A stretch of 64,000 bases of DNA, taken from contig NC_092676.1 of NCBI RefSeq assembly GCF_964355755.1, positions 10,088,288 through 10,152,287 on the forward strand. Reading direction: 5' to 3'. This document shows, piece by piece, positions 56,801-64,000 of this stretch. The first letter of the stretch is position 1, and each line of letters begins with the position of its first letter. A program made the position numbers and the translations under genes. The stretch is from Antedon mediterranea (taxonomy: Eukaryota; Echinodermata; Crinoidea; Comatulida; Antedonidae). Under the pieces are notes generated by a model. It did no database searches. It was given only the letters and a program-made list of their open reading frames with translations, and was not told the DNA's origin.

Positions 56801-59176
56801 ATACACACTGAAATAGAACACAATACACACACTACATACACACTGAAATAGAACACAATACATGCATTATGGGAACACTGAAATAGAACACAATACGCAC
56901 ACTACATACACACTGAAATAGAACACAATACATGTGCATTATGGGAACACTGAAATAGAACACAATACGCACACTACATACACACTGAAATAGAACACAA
57001 TACATGTGCATTATGGGAACACTGAAATAGAACACAATACACACACTACATACACACTGAAATAGAACACAATACATGTGCATTATGGGAACACTGAAAT
57101 AGAACACAATACGCACACTACATACACAATGAAATAGAACACAATACATGCATTATGGGAACACTGAAATAGAACACAATACACACACTACATACACACT
57201 GAAATAGAACACAATACATGCATTATGTGAACACTGAAATAGAACACAATACACACACTACATACATACTGAAATAGAACACAATACATGTGCATTATGT
57301 GAACACTGAAATAGAACACAATACGCACACTACATACACACTGAAATAGAACACAATACATGTGCATTATGTGAACACTGAAATAGAACACAATACGCAC
57401 ACTACATACACAATGAAATAGAACACAATACATGCATTATGGGAACACTGAAATAGACCACAATACGCACACTACATACACACTGAAATAGAACACAATA
57501 CGCACACTACATACACACTGAAATAGAACACAATACGCACACTACATACACAATGAAATAGAACACAATACATGCATTATGGGAACACTGAAATAGAACA
57601 CAATACGCACACTACATACACAATGAAATAGAACACAATACATGCATTATGGGAACACTGAAATAGAACACAATACGCACACTACATACACACTGAAATA
57701 GAACACAATACATGCATTATGGGAACACTGAAATAGAACACAATACGCACACTACATACACACTGAAATAGAACACAATACATGCATTATGGGAACACTG
57801 AAATAGAACACAATACGCACACTACATACACAATGAAATAGAACACAATACATGTGCATTATGTGAACACTGAAATAGAACACAATACGCACACTACATA
57901 CACAATGAAATAGAACACAATACATGTGCATTATGTGAACACTGAAATAGAACACAATACACACACTACATACACACTGAAATAGAACACAATACGCACA
58001 CTACATACACACTGAAATAGAACACAATACATGTGCATTATGGGAACACTGAAATAGAACACAATATGCACACTACATACACAATGAAATAGAACACAAT
58101 ACATGCATTATGTGAACACTGAAATAGAACACAATACGCACACTACATACACACTGAAATAGAACACAATACATGAGCATTATGGGAACACTGAAATAGA
58201 ACACAATACGCACACTACATACACACTGAAATAGAACACAATACATGCATTATGTGAACACTGAAATAGAACACAATACGCACACTACATACACAATGAA
58301 ATAGAACACAATACATGCATTATGGGAACACTGAAATAGAACACAATACACACACTACATACACACTGAAATAGAACACAATACGCACACTACATACACA
58401 CTGAAATAGAACACAATACATGCATTATGGGAACACTGAAATAGAACACAATACGCACACTACATACACAATGAAATAGAACACAATACATGCATTATGG
58501 GAACACTGAAATAGAACACAATACACACACTACATACACACTGAAATAGAACACAATACATGTGCATTATGGGAACACTGAAATAGACCACAATACACAC
58601 ACTACATACACACTGAAATAGAACACAATACATGCATTATGGGAACACTGAAATAGAACACAATACGCACACTACATACACAATGAAATAGAACACAATA
58701 CATGCATTATGGGAACACTGAAATAGAACACAATACACACACTACATACACACTGAAATAGAACACAATACATGTGCATTATGGGAACACTGAAATAGAC
58801 CACAATACGCACACTACATACACACTGAAATAGAACACAATACATGCATTATGGGAACACTGAAATAGAACACAATACGCACATTACATACACACTGAAA
58901 TAGAACACAATACATTTCCAGAAAGTTGTCTTCACACTATGCAAACCTGGTTGCATACTGTACTTGTTACTTTTTGCAGGTGTGAAAATGGTATTATTGT
59001 ACCTTTATGCAAAGATCAAAATGACTGCCCTCATCATCACCAGATTTCTCCAACATAGACTTGTTGGTTTCTATAAGGAAAATAACAGCATCCTTGGTAG
59101 AAAACCTGCTATCAAAGAAGGCTTCGTCGTCCTCATCTTCATCATCACCACTGAAAAAGTTTTGCCAATTAGACAT
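35697..59176 (-). CDS. XRCC6: Ku70 (X-ray repair cross-complementing protein 6), complete
   Basis: Fourteen coding exons, all with GT-AG junctions and matching phases, join to 1803 bases, that is 600 residues plus stop; human Ku70 has 609. Ku70 pairs with Ku80 to form the ring that binds DNA double-strand ends in the nucleus and starts non-homologous end joining. Exons 1-6 give the acidic N-terminus and the von Willebrand A-like domain (AVIFLIETNKSM, VVFFGTD, HKRILLFTNNDNPHA, IDLMHLKLPG). Exons 6-10 give the beta-barrel ring (KPYSVKLYKKTNEE, QAFSALLQKCLARDVVAICR, QPPGFHIVFLPFSDD). Exons 11-12 give the C-terminal arm (NSFENPDVQ, NEFKQMVYPDGYSP). Exon 13 has a basic KRSK segment. Exon 14 is the SAP domain (LTVADLRSFCQAKKL). 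There are no stops or frame breaks, so it is very likely functional. The exons occupy under 8% of the 23.5-kb locus; repeats fill the introns. Confidence 0.96.
35874..36694. mobile_element. 0.8-kb inverted-repeat MITE-like element, Ku70 intron 13
   Basis: The ends GCCTGGGTGCAG and CTGCACCCAGGC are flanked by TA on both sides, and the inverted arms stay alike for about 130 bases ('gagtataccatatagaatgt' in each). A TA target and long inverted repeats suit a Tc1/mariner-type non-autonomous element. Internal segments near 36050-36250 recur at 63355-63620. Confidence 0.8.
37318..37401 (-). CDS. XRCC6: Ku70 exon 13
   Basis: 84 bases, CTGATAG|GCT to AAG|GTATTT, phase 0-0. It reads GGSKRSKTDASEIDVAQMAA, corresponding to the GSGSKRPKVE linker with its nuclear localisation signal. 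Confidence 0.92.
37568..37674 (-). CDS. XRCC6: Ku70 exon 12
   Basis: 107 bases, TTTACAG|CC to AAG|GTGTGC, phase 1-0. It reads NEFKQMVYPDGYSPGAAPKR. Confidence 0.94.
37836..38395 (-). mobile_element. SINE-like repeat, uninterrupted copy, Ku70 intron 11
   Basis: It is the inverted counterpart of 3658-5020 without the 0.8-kb insert. A tRNA-like segment at 37975-38045 has an A-box-like TGGTGTAATGG and B-box GGTTCAAGTCC. A GT/CA microsatellite lies near the right end. Confidence 0.78.
38518..38679 (-). CDS. XRCC6: Ku70 exon 11
   Basis: 162 bases, TTTACAG|CA to G|GTACAC, phase 1-1. It reads KLQFKFHPNSFENPDVQTFW, then NLEVLALDKDEPDE. Confidence 0.94.
38760..39480. repeat. Inverted-repeat insertion, Ku70 intron 10
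   Basis: 'ataacatctaaatagattcc' with 'tgtcatttga' at 38940-38972 faces 'tcaaatgacaggaatttatt' with 'taggtgttat' at 39435-39472. A smaller inverted pair, 'aataatgaatgttt' and 'aaacattcattatt', lies at 38790-38936. The interval contains the repeat at 39055-39245. A piece of the same right end, CCCACAATCGTCCAATC, is also at 53070-53086. Confidence 0.55.
39499..39610 (-). CDS. XRCC6: Ku70 exon 10
   Basis: 112 bases, TTCAAAG|GAG to G|GTACTA, phase 0-1. It reads EEELDEHNVQIQPPGFHIVF. Confidence 0.94.
40683..40900 (-). CDS. XRCC6: Ku70 exon 9
   Basis: 218 bases, TTTTTAG|GC to CAG|GTAAGT, phase 1-0. It carries STQAFSALLQKCLARDVVAI and CRYVPRKNSPPKMIALLPQ, the best-conserved part of the ring. Confidence 0.96.
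41519..41633 (-). CDS. XRCC6: Ku70 exon 8
   Basis: 115 bases, TTGGCAG|GAA to A|GTAAGT, phase 0-1. It reads MPSDIKRFQTFGGRKIVVEK. It follows a 9-kb intron filled by transposons. Confidence 0.94.
41963..42247. mobile_element. MITE copy 1 (TGTCTACACTAT family)
   Basis: Inverted ends AAACTCTGTCTACACTATCA and its near-complement, with internal palindromic words GTGATGTGCCCA and GGCACATCAC. It is longer than copy 2 because of extra AT-rich sequence on its left side. Confidence 0.75.
43512..46999. mobile_element. 3.5-kb foldback element nested in the Harbinger-like element
   Basis: The left arm, from 'tatattagtccagtccc', and the right arm, ending 'gggactggactata', are inverted copies over several hundred bases. 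Both carry 'caaaacaaagttactggaaa', 'tctgatttgacctctgtgac' and 'ctctgacctcaattttt'. The middle, 44050-46050, is AT-rich with no recognisable gene. The target duplication is unclear. Confidence 0.75.
46127..46266. mobile_element. MITE copy 2, at a palindrome centre
   Basis: About 140 bp with the inverted ends TGTCTACACTATAAACT and ATGTTATAGTGTAGACA. It is flanked by a further inverted pair, 'gaggtggttggggtgatgga' on the left and 'tccatccaccccaaccccct' on the right, so it occupies the loop of a hairpin. Confidence 0.78.
49425..49615. repeat. Two-unit direct repeat
   Basis: 'catggcatgaaacacgatac' with 'tctctg' and a T-run is repeated about 100 bases on as 'catgacatgaaacgtaatac' with 'tctctt' and a T-run. 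The short frame over it is not supported. Confidence 0.55.
50674..50770 (-). CDS. XRCC6: Ku70 exon 7
   Basis: 97 bases, TTTTTCAG|A to GAG|GTATGT, phase 2-0. It reads TTKTRKPYSVKLYKKTNEE, matching the KPPPIKLYRETNE strand of the human protein. A second CAG six bases in is a possible alternative acceptor, but the first gives the family spacing. Confidence 0.94.
50952..51112 (-). CDS. XRCC6: Ku70 exon 6
   Basis: 161 bases, TTTCTAG|GAC to GT|GTAACT, phase 0-2. It reads DIICAQEDEYDIMPDASDKF, then the basic linker TKDHKKRSQGRF into the barrel. Confidence 0.94.
51350..51560 (+). mobile_element. tRNA-derived SINE in Ku70 intron 5
   Basis: The head GTGGCCGAGCGGTTAAGACA is an A-box region of the Leu/Ser tRNA type, and GGATTCGAGACTC is the B box. 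The body carries 'ctagctcgtgtgcactttat'. It inserted antisense to Ku70. Confidence 0.75.
51924..52110 (-). CDS. XRCC6: Ku70 exon 5
   Basis: 187 bases, ATTTCAG|T to CAG|GTATGA, phase 2-0. It reads LGHKRILLFTNNDNPHADN, then IEIDLMHLKLPGQNFDVSKF. Confidence 0.95.
52850..52943 (-). CDS. XRCC6: Ku70 exon 4
   Basis: 94 bases, GTTTTAG|AT to TG|GTGAGT, phase 1-2. It reads KYGHSSSFSVSDALWCCSNM, the helix before the HKRI strand. Confidence 0.94.
53120..53645. repeat. 28-bp minisatellite, left block, Ku70 intron 3
   Basis: Units alternate TGTAATATGTTGAT and TGTAATACATTGAC, giving a 14-base half unit and a 28-base period, with scattered variants. It continues at 54309-54985 after a LINE insertion. The long Tyr/Gln/Thr-rich minus frames across it are artefacts. 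Confidence 0.95.
53646..54308 (+). mobile_element. 5'-truncated LINE tail inside the minisatellite
   Basis: The frame 53683-54216 (177 codons) encodes the C-terminal part of a non-LTR RT: VDSTTYLGHVISLDLCDEFD, then RKFSMCSINVKCVLFRTYCV, then YNNGLRMLLQRPRHCSASLM. It ends in TGA, then a 3' region to AATAAAAGATTGAATAAATG. The frame is intact for this part, so the insertion is fairly young. The catalytic domain is missing. Confidence 0.85.
54309..54985. repeat. 28-bp minisatellite, right block, Ku70 intron 3
   Basis: The same TGTAATATGTTGAT / TGTAATACATTGAC units as the left block, ending about 35 bases before the exon 3 donor. Confidence 0.95.
55021..55075 (-). CDS. XRCC6: Ku70 exon 3
   Basis: 55 bases, TTCCTAG|GAT to A|GTAAGG, phase 0-1. 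It reads DLEQPSAARILELES, nearly the same as vertebrate Ku70 at this place. Confidence 0.95.
55556..55678 (-). CDS. XRCC6: Ku70 exon 2
   Basis: 41 codons, phase 0-0, CTATTTCAG|TGT to CAG|GTACAG. It reads SNKIISSDKDLIGVVFFGTD and ends FKHIFVLQ. Its first 16 bases and acceptor are the source-like sequence of the intron 1 minisatellite. Confidence 0.95.
55681..58915. repeat. 3.2-kb minisatellite of 35-bp units filling Ku70 intron 1
   Basis: Roughly 90 units of 35 bases, mostly as alternating A and B types. Both start ACACTGAAATAGAACACAAT; A then has ACGCACACTACATAC and B has ACATGCATTATGGGA. Some B units carry two extra bases (CATGTGCATT), making 72-bp pairs that keep one frame open. On the gene strand every unit holds TTCTATTTCAG, like the true exon 2 acceptor beside it. 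Confidence 0.96.
59003..59176 (-). CDS. XRCC6: Ku70 exon 1 (coding part)
   Basis: 58 codons starting MSNWQNFF, then an acidic run DDEDEDDE. It ends K|GTACAA in phase 0. An acceptor CCTTTCAG at 59203-59204 lies 26 bases before the ATG, so a non-coding first exon should exist farther right. Confidence 0.93.
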
Positions 59177-59202
59177 GGCAATTTGGATTGCGTTTGGGAA
59201 AC

Positions 59203-62200
59203 CTGAAAGGAATCAGACTATTGGTTAAAGTACTATATGCATAGCATCATACTTTTCTTGGCAGGCTTGGTATCGCCCGGTAGGGTTTTATGATATAAAA
59301 TGTTATCAAGTACATGAACACTTTATTTAATGTTATTGTGATATTATTGTACGTTTTATACATTTTCAATGTAAAAACTGTAAAAATACTGATAGGTTTT
59401 ATTCCGAACCCCTCTGTGATAAGCCTCTGTGATAAGTGATGTTTTGTTGGTTTTGAAGCATTGTGACGAATGAAAAGTTTAACAATATTTTAACTGATTT
59501 GTTTCTGGAACATGTGTACTTTACATCATTTTATATCACCAAACCCTAACAGGCGATACTGGACTACTGGGCATAGATTAGAATGACCCTAGGCCTATAC
59601 ATATATTATTAATAAGATTTTAAGTTTGACTTGAGGTTGCTGCTGCCGCTGGCTTCTTTCCCAATTATAAATATGAGCGCTAACTGTACTTACCTACTTA
59701 GATTATGTGGCACTTACCTACTTAGATTATGTGGCAATCACCGCACATCAAAAGGAAGTGTAAATGCTTTTTAAATGGGTTATTAAGAATCAAGAAATTG
59801 AAGGCGAACCACTCATCTGGCTAGGCCTTTATAAACAGTATCAGAGAGATCATTCTCGCCAAGAATATTCACTGTCAACCTGCTATTATTAAACAAACAT
59901 TCATCTCTATCTAATCTAGCCTGGCCTAGAATGTTTAGTCTTAAATTAGCGGCCCTAGCTCTGTATTATGATTTAAATTCACAAACATACCACATTATTA
60001 ATAATATAATAGGATGTATGTTTGAATATTTGTTTTAATACCACTTACAAAAACTCAATAATATGCTCAGATCTCATACAAAACTCGTTGTATATTGCCA
60101 CTCGAGCGAGTATTAGAGCGAAGAATGATTATCTCGAGCGGATGCATTCTTTGTGTACTTCAATGATAGGCCTAATATTCAAATAAATCAATTGAAAAAA
60201 TATCAGATTTCAAATCAACAACACAGAAATTAACGAATTTAAAAGTTTCATTAGATTAGTGTAGTGAAATAGAATAATAATAGATAAATCTAAATCCTTG
60301 CCACTCAAAATGAATTTGTTTTATGATGAACTAATTAATTTGTATTCGTATCGTAAAATTGTTTTACATTAATTTAATTAAGTAAGTGCAGTTTACACGT
60401 CAGCAACTTAAAAATGTCAGGCCGAAGTCACTCTTTTCTCTTTATTTAAAAAAAAAAATTAAAGAAACTAACAATCTGAAATAAATCTGTTAAATGTTCG
60501 TATAGGGTGACAACTGACTGAAATTAATTTAACTTGATATAGCCTATGCGGAATATAGATATTAAAAGGGAATGTGAGTTGAAAGTAACTTAATATAACA
60601 GCTGTGCACAGATTTATTAACACGCGGGTACCCGGTTATTCCAATGTTTATCAATTACGTCATTGCATTGAAACAAAGACAGTTTTTTCATATTATGAAT
60701 AGTTCAACCCAGGTTTTGAATATAAATAACTACCCAGTTAATTGTGGTTTATTGTTTCAAAGTTTGCCCAACTATTTTACTCACAAAATAATGTATCCGT
60801 CCAACATAACCAACCAATCAACGTCCAACTATTTTCTCTGTTCGTGTACATAAATCATTCAGTGATTAGATGATAACCTCATAGGAACTAACATCCTCTC
60901 TATTATTAAGACAAAATAATTAAGAGTAATGAAAAAATCATTGCCTTAATTCAAAAGTGTTGATAGTTCGTAATCTTTCGGGGTTAATAAGCTGTTCGAA
61001 CCAAATCCAAGACAAAAACCAAAAAAAGTGTGTTTTTATCGTTCATTCGGTGATATCGCTATATTACTCATTTTGTGAATGTGAGTGATTTTTATAGTTT
61101 GAAGTCGCCTGCTTGACAATGGACGTGACCAATCTAAGCTAAATACCAAAACACCGGATTTGAATTTGATCAGAAGCTTGTGGAAATTCTACATCCTGAC
61201 TTGTCTTTCAACAAAGTAACAAGGTCTTAAAGTGGATAGTTTTTTTCTATAAAATTTTGCTGCTAACAATAAGATGCCGTAAAATGTTCCTCGTGATGAC
61301 TTGAATACCGGCAATTGTATACGCCATGTGGGTAGACCTAACTCAATTTTCATCATAATTTGTAACATTATTTACGGCCTACGCTAACACTACAAGATAT
61401 TTATAAACGTACTTGAAGTTGGAAATAAATTACTTTACATCGGTAAGAAAATGAAGGAGATTATACAGATTGAAAATCGACGTAATGTTGATCAAAATGG
61501 GTAAGACGCTACCTTATTTGTATACTGCATTATGCCATATAGTTTCAGGATAAAAACATAATCATATTGTGAATGTGATAGCAACTGTTTTACATAGTTA
61601 AACAATCAGCTAAAATAATATGCATAACACTTTAACGTAGGCCCTAAATAAAACTGCTGAGTGTAAATAAAATACAATGTGGATCGAATGGTTAGGCCTC
61701 CTATAGCTGAGTAAAAAACTAATGGGGATAATAATATATACAATATTGTTAACATAGATGGTTACTTATAAAATAACAGTACTAAAATTGGTGTTTTTTT
61801 AATCTCTAAAATGAATCCTTAAAATAATGGATAATAAAACTGCTTTCTTGTAAAATTATGATTAAAATTGTAAAGGATTTGACATTTTATAATTTGATTT
61901 GGAATTAAAATAATTGGATAATTCTTTAATATCCTGCTGAAGATCATTCTATATGCACTTTTAATTTTAAATAAACTACAAATAAACCTTGATTTTGTCC
62001 AACTTAATTAAAATTATATTTACTCAGCATAATAATTATATTCGGCATGAAAGTTCCTAAATTGCCCATACAATTAGGTTGTGTAGTTTTTTTTTCTTGA
62101 AATCTGCATAATTATATAGATTGTTAATGTTGGTTTTTGATAGAACAAGCGAACAACTATTCCTATTTTCCGCTATAAATCAAGCCCATCCACCTGAATC

Positions 62201-64000
62201 GTTTCCGTTTATACTTCACTGTTTTCCTGTTCATATCTCGGAGTAAAAACCACAAACTCATTGTATAATTCCAGGTATTCAAGACCTACATAGTGTTTTT
62301 CCCATTAATATAAGTTTGCTGTTTAAACCGTTTTCCTGTTTCATTATTATTGCCGATTATACCCTAACGATCTATCCATATGTTAGCAAGTTATCTGAAA
62401 AAAGGGCACGGGAGGGTATTTTGTATTTTTATGAGTATAAATTAATTTTTGTAAGCTGGCACGTGTTTAACTTGCTAGTGACAATTTCTGTTGGTCATAA
62501 ATTTCTCTCGCGCGTGGCTTATGTGTATGTGCCGAACACGATGGTCGACCAACAACAGATGTGATTTGACAACTTCAACATTTCGGACGGGAAGAGAGAG
62601 GGAAGAGAGTGAGTGCTTGGAAATACACATACCTGTACCTTGATTGGAGGTCCTCTGGGTGCAATTTTGTAAAATTTGTAATACAGCGATAACAAATGTT
62701 GCCAAGTATTACCAGTACATAACATTCGTCAATGGGGTAAACTATCAGCCCTTAATTGTATTGGGGTATAGAGTCGCTTTTGTGCGCATAGCTATAACGT
62801 TTTATTAGTCCGAATGTTAACATATTTAATAAAAATTAATAATTATTAATTATTTATTCATAGTAACGTTTTAAAAAATAAATATTTAAGCTATAGCCCA
62901 TATTACTCTGTTTTTAACAATTATCTATGCTGAGCTGCAGTAACTCCAACAATAATCGCGATAGTTGTCATTGTTCTATTTTTCTAAACTATACCCCGGT
63001 ACCGGTAAAACTCATAATTCATTTTAATGTGTACAACATTGGAATGAATGACGTCAAAGCCACGCGCTCAGTTTAAACAAAGAACGTAAAACATTACTGT
63101 ATTAACTATTATTCAAGTTATTGGGCCTAAAGAATAATTCTCACAAAGGTCATGGGTGATTAAATCATGAGTGTCGAAGATAAAATTGTTTACGACAAAA
63201 CTTGTGCAGTGAATTTCCATTCATTTAGAACCGTGTACATGGATAATCTTATAATAATAATAAGTATAGGCCTAATACAAATAACGAATGTTTGAGTAGA
63301 GTACGGGATGGTATTGCAAACCCCTCAAAGTAAAAAAAAATCATAGTAATTGAACCAACATAAAAGCAATTTAATCATGTAGGCACTACAGTAGTGATAC
63401 GACTCACTTGGTAGGTCAATTAAAAAATGTAATTTTTTTTAGGAAAAACATAATATTTCGGTTTAAAATAATTGTTAACCCACAACCTTTAAACAAAACA
63501 TAGAAAATAAAAACCAAGTGATTAAATCATGTAGTGTACAACTCACTATACTTAGTATGTCAATTAAAAAACAAACATAACTACATATTTTTGGGGTAAA
63601 ACACCAATTTTAGCACAATTATTTTTCACCATGTTTTACACCAAACAAAGTCGTTACAATTATTGGTTCAATGGGGTTTCCTATTATTGGAGGTTTTCGG
63701 GGTTTATTGATTATTTTAAATAAACAAATGATTTTGTACTTTAAAAATAAATAGTTTTTTTTTTGTCTTGTGTTGGTTCGTCCCACTTTTATTATAGTTC
63801 TATAAATATAAATAATATATGTATATAATTGTATGCACATTTATATAATTCTCTTATTTATAAGGTACATTGTTAAAAAATACATATCTTTTGAACAGTA
63901 TATACATAAGGCTAAGATTATTTTGATGTTAAGAAGTAACCACATTTACATTCATATACATTTTTAAAAATACAATTAATTAAAATATGTCGATGGCAGT
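59203..64000. other. Region upstream of Ku70, no gene supported
   Basis: It should contain the Ku70 promoter and a non-coding first exon, but I cannot place them. Visible are a short direct repeat at 59690-59735 ('tacctacttagattatgtgg'), repeats near 63355-63620 related to the intron 13 element, and 63740-63900 related to 10845-11090. The short frames near 60644 and 62316-62725 show no family features. Confidence 0.5.
63355..63620. repeat. Two related segments shared with the intron 13 element
   Basis: 'aatcatgtagtgtacaactc' and 'atatttttggggtaaaacac' match sequence near 36050-36250. An earlier, more diverged copy lies in the same block at 63360-63440. Confidence 0.6.

Noticed and set aside
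56832-57964. Minus-strand frames with repeated YCVLF and CSVRIVFYF
   Set aside because: They follow the 35/37-bp array units, where 72-bp pairs keep a frame open. The array lies in Ku70 intron 1.
55681-58915. CRISPR-like array of direct repeats
   Set aside because: The units are contiguous with no unique spacers and the DNA is eukaryotic; it is a minisatellite.
58964-59206. Plus-strand frame of 80 codons
   Set aside because: It is antisense to Ku70 exon 1, which matches the family and has correct splice sites.
62316-62725. Overlapping small frames on both strands
   Set aside because: No splice sites, no recognisable motif, and composition typical of spacer.

Overview
This window is animal nuclear DNA. 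It is AT-rich, its genes are split by many short, well-formed introns, and it is crowded with retrotransposon relics, inverted-repeat elements, tRNA-derived SINEs and minisatellites. A receptor-like gene combining one SRCR domain with tandem HYR (hyalin repeat) domains, in an invertebrate-style repeat landscape, points to a marine deuterostome. An echinoderm is my best guess, with moderate confidence; nothing here fixes the species.

Left part (1-12 kb): a four-exon class I SAM-dependent methyltransferase gene (7970-9340, +) carries frame breaks in exon 2 and is surrounded by older broken copies of its own exons. Around it lie an array of degenerate tRNA-Gly-like units (5.2-5.9 kb), a SINE-like element that was itself split by an 0.8-kb repeat (3.66-5.02 kb), and a small tandem repeat near 2.1-2.3 kb.

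Middle-left (12.3-25.1 kb, +): a single-pass membrane receptor-like gene. Its order is signal peptide, SRCR, five HYR exons, a Ser/Thr-rich stalk with 23-residue repeats, a transmembrane helix and a short tail. All domain exons share phase 1-1 boundaries. The copy is damaged: an 11-bp tandem duplication in the signal-peptide exon, a 1.3-kb inverted-repeat transposon with a target duplication inside the SRCR exon, and two compensating frame changes in the stalk exon. Its long intron holds a Penelope-like relic and a LINE tail.

Middle (25-35 kb): a 5'-truncated CR1/L2-type LINE (-), a small unrecognised coiled-coil gene or pseudogene (-) whose last exon type has been tandemly duplicated, an ACGT-rich 110-bp tandem repeat, and a LINE fragment interrupted by a palindromic element built from CCAAAATACG motifs.

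Right part (35.7-59.2 kb, -): a complete Ku70 (XRCC6) gene. Fourteen coding exons join in frame to 600 codons, spread over 23.5 kb. Its introns hold most of the repeats. Intron 1 is almost wholly a 3.2-kb minisatellite whose units copy the exon-2 splice acceptor. Intron 3 holds a second minisatellite interrupted by a LINE tail. Intron 7 holds an 8.2-kb Harbinger-like inverted-repeat element with another foldback element, and a MITE, nested inside. The last 4.8 kb (59.2-64 kb) shows no gene I can support.
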